From the NCBI RefSeq assembly GCF_002127325.2, contig NC_035441.2, positions 150,010,124 through 150,074,123 on the forward strand: a stretch of 64,000 nucleotides of DNA, written 5' to 3'. The stretch is from Helianthus annuus (lineage: Eukaryota; Streptophyta; Magnoliopsida; Asterales; Asteraceae). Below, in pieces: positions 34,581 to 47,824 of the stretch. The translations under genes were made by a program, and so were the position numbers. The notes beneath the pieces were generated by a model. It searched no databases. It was given only the letters and a program-made list of their open reading frames with translations, and was not told the DNA's origin. Positions within the stretch are counted from its first letter, which is position 1. Each line of letters starts with the position of its first letter.

Positions 34581-35308
34581 TGTTAGGGCTGGATTTTTAT
34601 TATAGGTGATCCTTACACGTGATCCTAACCAGTGATCCTTGTTTCTTTGGCAGACAGTGATCCTCAGCAGGACTTCAGGATCAGGATCATGGGACATTAT
34701 AGGATCCTCATACTAACGATCATCTTCGCTTAATGCAATGTTATTTTTGCAGGAATATCTAGCAGGATATGCTCTAGGCATCATGATCCAGGGACGCGTC
34801 TTCACAATTATGGCAAGAGCTTAATTGAAGAAAGACGTTGCACAGGATATGGAAACATGGCTTGATTCATGGGCAGCAATTTAGGCTAGATTGTCTTTAT
34901 TTCTAAAGGGGTAATGAGCTGATAATTAGTCATTTTACCTAAAATAAGTCACCTACACTTGTATAAATACCCCTCTTCCTCATTCGGAAGAAGACACACG
35001 ACATACGACGCAACTCTCACACACTTAGACACCAAAAGCAATAGCGATCCTTGTACTCAGCTCATTATCATCCAAAGTTGTAATCATATTTTTCATATAT
35101 TGAAGTTGGTGATCGGTAGTTGCCATCACCCGAGGTTTTTTATGCCGGAGATCATACATTGATCAAGGGCTTTTTCCTCGTATAAATCATCGTGTCTTTG
35201 CATCTTTTATCACAGAAGTGATCCTTTACTTTCATAATTAACCAAGCATCATACCCCGTTTACATAAAGTTTGGTTACATTATCCTTGTGTGATTTTTGA
35301 CCAAAACA
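34581..35308 (+). repeat. 5' LTR of the Tat-type element
   Basis: 728 bp, TGTTAGGGCT to ACCAAAACA. Line-by-line reading shows no difference from 44411-45138. Confidence 0.95.
34962..34969 (+). promoter_or_regulatory. LTR TATA box
   Basis: TATAAATA, about 380 bases into the LTR, followed by CCCCTCTTCCTC. It is the likely core promoter of the genomic transcript. The same box lies at 44792-44799 in the 3' LTR. Confidence 0.65.
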
Positions 35309-35311
35309 GTT

Positions 35312-35329
35312 TGGCGCCCACCGTGGGGC
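35312..35329 (+). promoter_or_regulatory. Gypsy primer binding site
   Basis: TGGCGCCCACCGTGGGGC three bases after the LTR; typical of Tat/Athila elements. I do not assign the exact tRNA. Confidence 0.8.
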
Positions 35330-35385
35330 AATTGGTGCTTCATCCATAAGAAAATCTTTTGTTCGAAATCATTTCAAAGAGTTAC

Positions 35386-37956
35386 ATGGCTTCATCATTG
35401 AAGAACACGTCCACGGCGATGTCTGCAGTCACCTCATCACAGATCTCCTTGCCTTCTCCACCGGCAGGATCTCAGAAAAATACTGAGAAGAGATCAACTC
35501 CCACTTTCTCTAAACCTCTATCTTCTTCTGCTATGAATTCTTCTATTCCCAGTACTAGTGATGTATTTGCTTTAATTTTGCAGATGAAGGATCGTATGCA
35601 GCGGCAAGATGAAACTAACGAAAGGATCCTCAGGGAAATTGGAGATCTCAAAAGACAAAAGAAAGCGGCAGAGGATCATTCTCCATTGATGCCCAAATCC
35701 TTGAGCTTCGATACTCCAATGATCACTTCCCAGCCATCAGGGATCCCCGACGTGCAAATCATAGGGGAGTCAAGAGGATCACGTCTCAACTCGGCAGCAA
35801 TGACTCAGACATCAGATTCACATTTTCAGCCAATAGGATCCTATCCTCAATACATGGGATCCTTCATGAATCCGGGAGCCTATCCGGGGGCACAGCAGTT
35901 TCAAGGATCCTACTTTGTCCCAGGATCATTCCAGGGCCAAGGATCCTCCTTTGTTCCAGGATCATCCCAGGTTCACGGATCCTCCTTCGTTCCAGGATCA
36001 TCCCAGATACCAGGATCCTTACAGATGCCAGGATCCCTAAAAAGTTTGCAAACAGGAAGTCTAGATGTCCATCAAGGGGACTTCATTCCAATGCAGACCA
36101 TTGCTTCCACTGGTCCCTCCGTTGTTCCAGAATCCCAGCAATATGGATTCCCTAACTTGAACCCAATGGGAGGTAACACTTTAAATAATTATCCTACCAC
36201 TAACCTTGGATTCATGCAGGATACAGGTACCAATCATGCTATGGCCAGGGAATTACAGAAACTAAAGGACATGATCTCAAGTGTTCCAGGGGTAGTCAAG
36301 CCTATCCCAGAGATTGCAGATGGAAGCCACAAGGTATCTCGCTTTGCACCACCAATTTGTGATGCAGAGGTACCCAAAAGGTTCCATATCCCTACCATGA
36401 AGCTGTATGATGGCACAACGGATCCAGAGGAGCATATAGCACAATACAGGGAAAGGATGGAAATCAATCCTATCCCAGAAAAGTTGAAGGAAGCATGCCT
36501 ATGTAAAGGATTTGGATCCACTCTAACTGGATCAGCTCTTAAGTGGCTGCTAAGTCTTCCCCCCTACTCTATTACTTCATTTGCTAATTTAGTTAATTTA
36601 TTCAATAACCAATTCTCTTGTAGTAGAAAATTTGAAAAATTAACTAGCGATTTGTACAGGATAACTCAAAATCATAATGAATCATTAAGGGATTATATAA
36701 CTAAATTTAGTAAAGAATCCTTGGACATTCCCAACTTGGATATGGCTACGGCTGTTGAAGCCTTCAAAATGGGACTGCTTAAGGATTCATTATTCTATGA
36801 TGATCTTGTTATGACACCATGCAGGAATTTAGATGAAGTAAGAACTCGAGCACTCAGGTTTATCCGGCTAGAGGATGACAAGAGGATCCAGGAGAGACAA
36901 GTGGGATCCTCAAAACCGGAGAAGCAAGGATCCTCCTTCAAGAGCAACAAATTCAAATCCTACCATAGGAATGAGAACAAGAATGTGCATGCTGTTGACC
37001 AGGAAGAGGATGATGAAGATTATCCTCCAATCTCAGAATATTGTTTCTCCGTTGATAATCATGAACTGATCCTTGCAATGCAGAATCTAGGTGAAAAAGC
37101 TAGATGGCCCAGGAAGAATGATAAACCATCCGGGACTAAAGATAAGTCCAAATGGTGTGCATACCATGAGGATTTCGGGCATCTAACTGAAGATTGCATA
37201 GCCTTAAGAAAAGAAATTGGATACCTGCTAAGCAAGGGGCATCTAAAAGAATTGTTGGGGAGAAAAAAGCAAAGGACCCAGGATCCTGAAAGGATCCCTG
37301 AAAAGGCTCCAGCACCTCCGGCAAACGCACAAGTGATTAACTTTATATCCGGAGGATCAGACATTTGTGGTACATCCTTTTCAGCGGCCAAAAGACATGC
37401 AAAAGAATCAAAAATGGATAATGGAGAAAGGCCTATTAGAACCTCAAGTGTCTCAGAAGGGAAGATGATAACATTTGATGAGGATGATCGCATTAACATT
37501 CAGGATCCTCACCATGATAGTTTAGTTATCACTCTCTTTATCTCTAACCATTTTGTCCGCAGGATCCTTATTGACGGAGGGAGCTCAGTGAACATTATCC
37601 AGCTTGATGTCCTGAAGAAGATGGGAATCCCAGAATCAGACATCACACCAAGATCCTCCGTGCTTGTAGGATTCAGTGGGGAAACGAAGAAAACTCTGGG
37701 GGACATCAAACTCCCAATCTACGTGGAAGGATTACATAATTACCAAAAATTTTGTGTTATTGACTGTTTATCTTGTTGCAACGTTATCCTTGGCAGGCCT
37801 TGGATACATGACATGAAAGCAGTTCCATCTACCTACCATCAGTGTGTGAAGCTTCCTAGCCCATGGGGGATAATCAAGATCGACAGTGATCAGCAAGAGG
37901 CTAAGGATTGCTATACCTCATCCATGAAGCCAACCTCGAAGCCAAGGGAGCAATAG
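35386..37956 (+). CDS. Gag-protease polyprotein of the Tat-type element
   Basis: 856 residues from ATG 35386 (the frame is open 27 bases further but without an ATG) to TAG 37954. Residues about 160-230 are a Gly/Ser/Pro repeat region with recurring GSSFVPGS units. The retrotransposon gag domain lies at about 350-500 (EACLCKGFGSTLTGSALKWL, LRDYITKFSKESLD). A CxxH-type knuckle, CAYHEDFGHLTEDC, is at about 591-604. The protease active site is LIDGGSSVNI at about 727-737, with DGGS in place of the usual DSGA/DTGA, as in many Tat proteases. ILGRPWIHDMK lies near the end. The frame is intact. It makes the particle and cleaves the polyprotein. Confidence 0.88.
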   Translation: MASSLKNTSTAMSAVTSSQISLPSPPAGSQKNTEKRSTPTFSKPLSSSAMNSSIPSTSDVFALILQMKDRMQRQDETNERILREIGDLKRQKKAAEDHSPLMPKSLSFDTPMITSQPSGIPDVQIIGESRGSRLNSAAMTQTSDSHFQPIGSYPQYMGSFMNPGAYPGAQQFQGSYFVPGSFQGQGSSFVPGSSQVHGSSFVPGSSQIPGSLQMPGSLKSLQTGSLDVHQGDFIPMQTIASTGPSVVPESQQYGFPNLNPMGGNTLNNYPTTNLGFMQDTGTNHAMARELQKLKDMISSVPGVVKPIPEIADGSHKVSRFAPPICDAEVPKRFHIPTMKLYDGTTDPEEHIAQYRERMEINPIPEKLKEACLCKGFGSTLTGSALKWLLSLPPYSITSFANLVNLFNNQFSCSRKFEKLTSDLYRITQNHNESLRDYITKFSKESLDIPNLDMATAVEAFKMGLLKDSLFYDDLVMTPCRNLDEVRTRALRFIRLEDDKRIQERQVGSSKPEKQGSSFKSNKFKSYHRNENKNVHAVDQEEDDEDYPPISEYCFSVDNHELILAMQNLGEKARWPRKNDKPSGTKDKSKWCAYHEDFGHLTEDCIALRKEIGYLLSKGHLKELLGRKKQRTQDPERIPEKAPAPPANAQVINFISGGSDICGTSFSAAKRHAKESKMDNGERPIRTSSVSEGKMITFDEDDRINIQDPHHDSLVITLFISNHFVRRILIDGGSSVNIIQLDVLKKMGIPESDITPRSSVLVGFSGETKKTLGDIKLPIYVEGLHNYQKFCVIDCLSCCNVILGRPWIHDMKAVPSTYHQCVKLPSPWGIIKIDSDQQEAKDCYTSSMKPTSKPREQ

Positions 37957-37962
37957 CAATTA
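37951..37962 (+). promoter_or_regulatory. Leaky stop codon in tobamovirus-type readthrough context
   Basis: CAA TAG CAA TTA. Gag-protease and RT are in the same frame on either side of this single TAG, and the first in-frame ATG after it is at 38077. UAG-CAR-YYA is the type I readthrough signal known from tobacco mosaic virus. The decayed relative keeps TAG CAA TTA at the matching point (32122-32130). Confidence 0.8.
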
Positions 37963-39127
37963 CAGTATCCTCCGAGGAATGTCTTGGAGGCAAGGGAACA
38001 AGATGTGGACGAAATCCTCTTGGATCCTAGTGATCCTGAATCAAAAATCTATATCGGATTAGGGATCCTTGGCAAGATGAAAGAAGACTTAATATCCTTC
38101 CTCAAAAGAAGAAAATCTACCTTTGCTTGGAAACATGAAGATATGACAGGTATATCTAAGGATATTATTACTCACAAACTTGGCATTGACAGGTCTATCA
38201 AACCAATCCATCAAAAAAGGAGGAAGTTTGCACCGGAAAGGAATGCCATTATCCAAGAAGAAGTAGAGAGACTACTTCGAGCAGGTATGATCAGAGAGGT
38301 AAAATATCCAAAATGGTTAGCCAATGTGGTCGTTGTCCAAAAGAAAAATGGAAAGTGGAGGGTATGTGTCGACTTCACTGATCTGAATAAGGCATGTCCC
38401 AAGGATCCTTTCCCATTACCTCACATTGACTCCATGGTGGATGCAACAGCGGGGCATGAACTGTTAACCTTTATGGATGCATCATCTGGGTTCCAACAAA
38501 TCCAGATGGAACCATCTGACCAAGAGGATACAGCCTTTATGACCCCAACCGGTTTATATTGTTATATTGCAATGCCTTTTGGACTAAGAAATGCAGGTGC
38601 AACATATCAAAGGCTGGTAAATATGATGTTCAAAGATCAAATTGGAAAAACTATGGAGGTGTACATAGATGATATGGTGGTCAAGTCAAAGAAAGCTGAG
38701 GATCACCTAAGGGACTTGGAAGAAGCATTCGATATCCTTGATAATTACAACATGAAACTTAATCCTTCAAAATGCCATTTTGGTGTTAAGGCAGGAAAGT
38801 TCTTAGGATACATGGTAACCCAGAGGGGCATTGAAGCAAGCCCGGAACAAATCAAAGCATTAATAAATATCAAATCTCCTGCCAATGCCAAGGATGTTCA
38901 AAGACTGACAGGCAGGATAGCAGCTTTGAACAGGTTCATATCGAAATCCTCAGAGAAATGCAGAGAATTTTACGATATCCTAAGGAAGAATAAGAAGTTC
39001 GAATGGACTGAGAAGCATGAGAATGCTTTACAAGCCCTAAAAGAGTATATGTCCTCAGCACCAGCATTAGCAAAACCGGAAAAAGGAGATGTGTTATCCT
39101 TATATCTGGCGGTATCCTCAACCGCTG

Positions 39128-39156
<29 letters not shown>
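37957..39156 (+). CDS. Reverse transcriptase, reached by stop readthrough; C-terminally truncated
   Basis: Same frame as gag-protease. Motifs in order: KWLANVVVVQKKNGKWRVCV, FMDASSGFQQI, the MPFGLRNAGATYQRL block, the YIDDMVV catalytic box (about 38660) and KCHFGVKAGKFLGYMVTQRG, then the linker GRIAALNRFISKS. After LAVSSTA (39126) about 206 bp present in the neighbouring decayed copy are missing; they encode the native RNase H. The loss is not a multiple of three, so the frame runs into a stop at 39156. RT residues are intact, but the polyprotein would lack the second RNase H and integrase. Confidence 0.85.
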
Positions 39157-41056
<1,900 letters not shown>

Positions 41057-42487
41057 ACGTGATCCTTCATGCATGTGATCCTTACATTGAAGTATCCTTG
41101 AAGGATCCCGGAGATATCAGTGATCCTTACTCTGGTAATATGCTTATCCTAAAACTATTGCATTTTCTTACTTTTTACCTAAGGATAAGGATCATGTATC
41201 CTTCATCCTCTACTCACAAACCATTTGAGTTATGATAGTTCAGGTATCTTCAGCAAATCGTCAAAGATCTCCAAAAGCACCACAGATCCTTGGGTCCAAC
41301 CCCAGTTATCCTTGGGATTATCCCCAGTTTCCGCCAGCAGCGCACGATGATCCTGGTATAGTTCACGTCTTTGGGACCAGTACCCACTTTCGGGGCTGAC
41401 AACCTCATCGTACTGGCTATATTTAGGATCCTACGTATAATGGTAGACGTACCATACATCCGTTCCTAAGGTTTCTAACGTTTTCACGTTAGCTAAGGTT
41501 TTGACATTTTCATGTCACTAAGTTTGGATAGTCGCCAGAGAAGGGCCATACTCCAGTTTACATACGATCCTTTGGGCTTGTCCCCAGTTATCCTTTGGGC
41601 TTGTCCCCAGTGATCCTCCGGGATCATCTCCAGTTATCCTTTGGGCTTGTCCCTAGTGATCCTCCGGGATCATTCTCGGTTATCCTTTGAGCATGTCCCC
41701 AGTTGCTAATTTATCTCTTACATTGGCTTAGTCCCAAGATATGTTCCATCTTTCAGGTTCTCGAAGTTAAACAAATAAGGATCCTTAATCCTTATCATCC
41801 ATTAAAGTTTTACTTGTGGTTATCCCGATTGAAGGATAGGACCCTAACTTGGATCCTCAGGTATGATCCTTGACTATTTTGATTATACTCATTATCCTAA
41901 CCGACCCTTATACTTTGACAACCAAACCTATGATCCTTGAACTAAAATACTTTGAATATTTTCAATATCAGGATATTTGATCTAGGATCATATCCTAAAT
42001 TTATTAAAACGTATTTTCAACTCTTGATAAATATATTACAAAGACAATTGAGAAAAAAGAAGATAATTAAAGGATAACAACACGAGATAAGCCAGAAAAG
42101 TTAAAGTTATATTATTAAACAAAAGGATCATTAACCCTTTCAAGAAAGTTGTCAAAATTGCCAACCCACATTTCTACCAGCAAAACGTGGCCCGTCCACA
42201 TGGGTTGGCAAAGGGTGTCCATTGTCTATGCGGTCTTAGCATTGTGCAGGAAAGTAAAAGCGGCAGGATCACAAAGGCTTCATCCCCCAGACAGAGGATC
42301 CCTCCATCTTTTGTAATCCTACCTATTGTTCAAAGGATCCAGGATCCTTAAACCTAAGAAACTATTGTTCAGAGATTACAGACCATAGCTGTCTCAAACC
42401 ATCAACAACCACAAAAAACCACTACCAATCCTAAAAAATTGGGCTCCGGCCTAGTCAAAAATATCCATCATCGCCCAATCTTGCAGC
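41057..42487 (+). other. Long non-coding 3' internal region of the Tat-type element
   Basis: No ORF. Rich in GATCCT/AGGATC words, with two clusters of related short tandem repeats (about 41284-41327 and 41566-41703). It separates integrase from the convergent accessory gene. Confidence 0.7.
41566..41703 (+). repeat. Six tandem 23-bp units
   Basis: Units of the type TATCCTTTGGGCTTGTCCCC (plus AGT), alternating with GATCCTCCGGGATCATCTCC (plus AGT). Six units fill 138 bases exactly. Confidence 0.8.
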
Positions 42488-44098
42488 TCAAACCTTCGCT
42501 GCACCATCACCACCAGCTCCACTAGCTTCACCCTGATCCTTACCAGCATCTCCACCTTCAAGCATAGGGATATCCTCAGCATCATCATCATCCTCCAACT
42601 CTGCCAGCCTTGCCTTCCAACCTTCCACGTCCCATGTACCTTTGTCAAAGGAAGGATCTTGAGCCTCCGCAGCCATCTGCAGCTGGATCTTGTACATGGT
42701 TATCGCAGCAGAAACCTTAGCATCCTGGGTGATATCATGCTTCTCGTAGTCAAACTTGATCAATGCTTTGACAGCTTCATCCCTGGTAGCCCGGAGCTCC
42801 TTCTCAAGATCGGCTATCTTGAGATCCTTCAGTGCACCCATCTGGTGGAGGTCGGCAATTTGGCGATCCTGATCTTCAACATGGTTAACATAAGTCTCTA
42901 TTTCAGTAAGTTTCTGCAAAAACAACAAGATATGACATCAGACACAGGTGATCCTCAAAAACCATCAGGATAACCCACAGGGGCAGTGATCCTAACCTCG
43001 TTGACAGAATCAAGGAATTGCTGACGGAGGAGGGGAAATCCTTGTAGATCTTCAGTAGTCTTCCTCTTCTTCCCCTTGCCTCGAATAGGTGCTTTGGGAG
43101 CTGATACTGAAGGACTGGCAGCAGGAGCCTTCTTCTTTGAAGATGTGACATTGGCAAGATCACTTATCCCAAATTTGGAGGCAGATTTAGCAGACCTGGC
43201 AGACTTTCCAGCACCTACATAATCAAAAAAACAAGATAAGTTCCTTTACTAATTGAACAACTTTACATATAACTCATTTCCTATAAGAATACTTACTTGA
43301 CATTGTGGCAGATGCAGAGGATATCTCTTGAGAATCTTGGATAGTGATTTGGAAGCTTCTAACTTCAGGATCAAGCTTTTTAGAAGCTAACACTCTCTCT
43401 TTTGCAGCGGGGGTTAATTTCAGATGAGCAATGGAAATAGCTGCATAAAAGACAAAGGAAAAAAGACATCAGTGATCCTCATCATATGAGACAGGACTGA
43501 TAGTGATCCTTCGAGGATCCTCTACCCTACCATGAGTGGCCCATTCCTTGGGCAGATCCTTCCCATCCGGGATGGAAACCCTCTTAACAAAGAAAAACCG
43601 ACGTTTCCAGTTTGTATCATTCTTGGTAACTTTGAAGATTGGGTGATCCTCCCCAGCTTTCCGTTTCAACAAATACCGGTGAGAACCGAAGGTGGTGAGA
43701 TCGTAAAAATCAGCTAACTCCGCCATCCCCAGATCAATCCCTTCCTGCTCGATGATCCTCTCGAAGGTATACAGAACCCTCCAGATCATCGGCATAGCTT
43801 GGATATATGAGACGCCGGTTAAGGAAAAGAAAGATTGGGTGAACGATGGGAAAGGATATGAATACCCTATGGTGAATGGAGTAGCAGGAAAAGCCACCCA
43901 GGTATTCGAAACAAAGTCACTCAGAGCGGTAGGCGTAAAGGATTTGAAGACAGTATTCGCTGGAAAGCAGTGACGAATTCTGTCTACATGAGCGTCAGTG
44001 AAGCAACATCGCTCCGTAGGAGAATCCTTGATAATCCCCTGGCTTTTTAAGGGACTATCCTTCCTGGGATCCTTGTGTGGAGAATTCCGGAGCAACAT
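42488..44098 (-). CDS. Spliced accessory gene on the opposite strand of the Tat-type element
   Basis: Four exons on the minus strand: 44098-43498, 43440-43297, 43214-42997 and 42913-42488, total 1,389 bases, 462 codons plus stop. Acceptors are pyrimidine-rich TATGCAG, TATGTAG and TTTGCAG. Donors are GTAAGT (exon 2) and GTTAGG (exon 3); exon 1's donor (GTCCTG) is the weakest call but gives the right phase. The N-terminal half (LGMAELADFYDLTTFG, WKRRFFFVKRVSIPDG) resembles the Pfam 'putative gypsy type transposon' domain. Exon 3 is basic (KGKKRKTTED) and exon 4 is coiled-coil, acidic near the end. Antisense ORFs are known in Tat elements such as maize Grande, whose product is nuclear. The role here is unknown. 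Confidence 0.7.
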
Positions 44099-44188
44099 GT
44101 TTGTGACGGGACGGAAACAGAGTAGAAGCAGAAAACAGAGCAAAGAGAAAAGAAAGAGAGAAAGATACCTGATCAATCTTCGGTGCAG

Positions 44189-44197
44189 AATATAAAG
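44189..44197 (-). promoter_or_regulatory. Candidate TATA box of the antisense accessory gene
   Basis: CTTTATATTC on the minus strand about 90 bases before the ATG at 44098, followed by a CT-rich leader. Its position would give the gene its own promoter. Confidence 0.4.
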
Positions 44198-44398
44198 GGA
44201 GTGTATCTTGAATTTAAATACAAACTGATCCTCACCCTATCTCCTATTTATAATCATGATCTGCAGGGATTGTCACATCTATGACGTAATGATCACAACG
44301 GCTAGTCCATGTGTAACGGCTAGTTATTCGGAGTCGCCCGTTGGAGATAAGATCAAAACAAAATATAACTCGTCTATTTTACAATTAACTCCTTATAT

Positions 44399-44410
44399 TT
44401 TGGGGGCAAT
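44399..44410 (+). promoter_or_regulatory. Polypurine tract of the Tat-type element
   Basis: TTTGGGGGCAAT directly before the 3' LTR. Confidence 0.65.
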
Positions 44411-45138
44411 TGTTAGGGCTGGATTTTTATTATAGGTGATCCTTACACGTGATCCTAACCAGTGATCCTTGTTTCTTTGGCAGACAGTGATCCTCAGCAG
44501 GACTTCAGGATCAGGATCATGGGACATTATAGGATCCTCATACTAACGATCATCTTCGCTTAATGCAATGTTATTTTTGCAGGAATATCTAGCAGGATAT
44601 GCTCTAGGCATCATGATCCAGGGACGCGTCTTCACAATTATGGCAAGAGCTTAATTGAAGAAAGACGTTGCACAGGATATGGAAACATGGCTTGATTCAT
44701 GGGCAGCAATTTAGGCTAGATTGTCTTTATTTCTAAAGGGGTAATGAGCTGATAATTAGTCATTTTACCTAAAATAAGTCACCTACACTTGTATAAATAC
44801 CCCTCTTCCTCATTCGGAAGAAGACACACGACATACGACGCAACTCTCACACACTTAGACACCAAAAGCAATAGCGATCCTTGTACTCAGCTCATTATCA
44901 TCCAAAGTTGTAATCATATTTTTCATATATTGAAGTTGGTGATCGGTAGTTGCCATCACCCGAGGTTTTTTATGCCGGAGATCATACATTGATCAAGGGC
45001 TTTTTCCTCGTATAAATCATCGTGTCTTTGCATCTTTTATCACAGAAGTGATCCTTTACTTTCATAATTAACCAAGCATCATACCCCGTTTACATAAAGT
45101 TTGGTTACATTATCCTTGTGTGATTTTTGACCAAAACA
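44411..45138 (+). repeat. 3' LTR of the Tat-type element
   Basis: 728 bp, read as identical to the 5' LTR. The following AACAC completes the target duplication; 45144-45169 is the rest of the solo Copia LTR. Confidence 0.95.
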
Positions 45139-45191
45139 AACACAATCAGGTCAAACTCAGATCCTGACATATATATACATATATATATATA

Positions 45192-45703
45192 GGGGAAGGT
45201 TCATTTGAGAAGAAAATTTAATTGAGAAGAAAAAGAACAAAGGGTAATTTTGTAAAACATTAAATAGTTTTTCAGTTATCTTATTTATTATCATTTTGGA
45301 CTAATTAATTAGTCATAAAGACTATTATCTTCCACACTAACTTTTTTTGCCTACACACATCAAAAAGTTGTCCTACATATTTCGAAATTCATCCTTCACG
45401 TTGAAATTTATCTTACACGACTCGTAATTTATCCTACACAACTTCTAATTTATCCTACACTTTAAATTATTTTATTTTATTTTTTTGAAAAAAAAATATA
45501 TATTTTGAAGATAAGTTACAAAAAATTTAATGTATTAGCTATTAAAGAGGAAGACTACAAATTAATGACCTATGTAGATTTACCAATGTACCCTTATAGT
45601 AACATTAAACACTTATATTAAATAAAGTAAAATAAAGCATTCTTATTGGTTGAAATTTGTTCTTTTTTCTTCTTACAAAAAATTTCTTCTCATTTGAACT
45701 CTC

Positions 45704-45706
<3 letters not shown>
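45192..45706. mobile_element. Family A foldback element, copy 2
   Basis: 515 bp between TA tracts. Ends GGGGAAGGTTCATTTGAGAAG and TTCTTCTCATTTGAACTCTC. The interior has four or five TTTATCCTACACRAC-type repeats. No ORF. Confidence 0.8.
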
Positions 45707-45745
<39 letters not shown>

Positions 45746-45747
45746 CA

Positions 45748-46349
45748 TCTAAACTATTATATAATATATATTAGATGGACACCAAAGTAATTTAACTTTA
45801 TTTGAGAAGTACACCTTTGTAATTTACCTTTCAATTCAAAACACATTAATACATTATTTAATAAATTTCTAATTAATACACTAAATGCATTTTCTCAACA
45901 ATATTTATTACTTTAATAAAAAATAGGAATATAACAAGATCCCGTAAGAACTATATTATACTATATAAAAAACATTATTAATAATGTCATGTAATAACAA
46001 TGTATATATTCAGATGTTTTTCTATAACCATGACAACCCTGATGCCATCTTTTTTTCTCTCAAATTGGTATGGGTCTAAAACCGGTTTGGGTTTTCATTT
46101 TAAGAAGCATTAGAACCGATTTTGGCTAAATCAGTTTGTGTGCTAGAACTTGGGGTGGGACAAAAATTAAAAAAAAAATTCCTAGAATCAACTGGGATTG
46201 GGGGAAACTAAAACAATTTTTGTTTTCCTTTTTTTTTTTGTAATAGTTTAGTTTTAAGTATTTTTTTAAATTGTCAATGTTATTTTTACTATTTCTTCCC
46301 CATTACCTTTAAATTTGGTTCAAAATCAGCGTGATTCCATTGCGATGCG

Positions 46350-46353
<4 letters not shown>
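45748..46353 (+). mobile_element. Helitron family J copy 8
   Basis: TCTAAACTATTATATAATA start; 3' hairpin CATTGCGATGCGCGGC then directly a TA tract, so the final bases are lost. Confidence 0.7.

Positions 46354-46439
<86 letters not shown>
46354..46439. repeat. (TA)n microsatellite
   Basis: About 86 bases of uninterrupted TA between a Helitron and a family B element. Confidence 0.98.
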
Positions 46440-46441
<2 letters not shown>

Positions 46442-47318
46442 GAAGGTTCAAATGAAAACCACTAGTTATTGTGAAAACTAGAAAACTAACTAAAACCCAC
46501 TAAAAAGGAGGGGGGAAGACTTTTAATGAAGGAGGGGTAAAATTAGAACAAAAAATATATAACTTTTCAAACATTTCCCATTTCTCCATACGTTATCATT
46601 TTAAAACAAAAATGGCACCATAAGATCACAAATTTTCTTATCTTTCATTCAAGTATATTCGAGCATATTTTTCATGACATAAAAAAAGATTTATGGTGTC
46701 GTCTTGTTTTCAATACTATTATTATAGTAGTGCACATGTGCAATATAACATGTACTACAATGTGCATTACATGTTTAAAATTAGTTTTTTGAGTCTAGTT
46801 TAGCTTTTAGGGTTAGTTTTTTTGGAGGTTTAGGATTAGGATTAGGTTTTTGGGTATGGGGGAGGGGGTTTAGGTTTTTGGGGGGTGGGGGTGGGGGGCG
46901 GGGTTAGGTTTTTTTCGGGTTTATGTTTAGGGTTTAGTTTTAGGTTTTCGGGAGGGTGGGGGTGGGGGGTTTAGGTTTTTGGGGTGGGGGGGGGGGGTTA
47001 GGATTTTGGTGGGAGGGTGAATTTAGGTTTTTTTTTTGGGGGGGGGGGTGGGGGTGGGGGGTTTAGGTTTTTGGGGGGTGTCGGTGGGGGGTGGGTTAAG
47101 TGGTTTAGACTTTCCGTATTAGTGCACATGTGCAGTACAACCAAATTTTTTTTTTTTTTTTAAATTTTTTTCCATATATAAAAAGTAGCGATTTTTCTAA
47201 AAAAAATTGTAAGAAAAAAAAAAAAAAACTTTTTTTGTATGTTTTTTTGGTTTTTTTAGGCTTTTTTAGTTAGTTTTCGAGTTTTCACAATAAAAGTGGT
47301 TTTCATTTGAACCATTCC
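46440..47318. mobile_element. Family B foldback element, copy 2 (long, G-rich insert)
   Basis: 879 bp. Ends GGGAAGGTTCAAATGAAAAC and GTTTTCATTTGAACCATTCC. At 46800-47100 it holds strand-asymmetric G-rich text with TTTAGGTTTTTGGGG and (G)5-9 runs, absent from the shorter B copies. GCACATGTGC palindromes at about 46731 and 47130. Flanked by TA tracts. Confidence 0.75.
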
Positions 47319-47399
47319 ATATATATATATATACATATATATATACATATATACATGTATATATATATGTATATATGTGTATATATATATATATATATA

Positions 47400-47786
47400 G
47401 GGGAAGGTTCAAATGAAAACCACTAGTTATTGTGAAAACTCGAAAACTAAATAAAAAAAGCCAAAAAAACATACAAAAAAAATTTTTTTTTTTGCAATCA
47501 AAATTTCGCATGTTTTTTAATATAAAAAAATTTCAAAAAAAAAAAAAAATTTGTGTACTGCACATGTGTAATACTGCACATATGTATGTGTACTACACAT
47601 GTGTATTATTACACATGTGCACTACACAAATTTTTTTTTTTTTTTTGAAAAAAAGTTCTTTTTTTATATATAAAAACTAGCGATTTTTATAAAAAAATTG
47701 AAAAAAAAATTTGTGTGTTTTTTAGGCTTTTTTTAGTTAGTTTTCGAGTTTTCACAATAAAAGTGGTTTTCATTTAAACCATCCCC
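47400..47786. mobile_element. Family B foldback element, copy 3
   Basis: 387 bp, nearly a full palindrome. Ends as copy 2. The centre (47555-47630) is a cluster of CACATGTG words. TA-rich tracts with ATATACATATG interruptions at each side. Confidence 0.75.
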
Positions 47787-47824
47787 TATATATATATGTA
47801 TGTATATATATATATGTATATATA

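Noticed and set aside
44099..44176. Hydrophobic leader that looks like a signal peptide in front of the antisense accessory protein
   Set aside because: The frame there has no ATG (it begins TTG) and the hydrophobicity comes from a CT-rich stretch; it is better read as 5' untranslated sequence.
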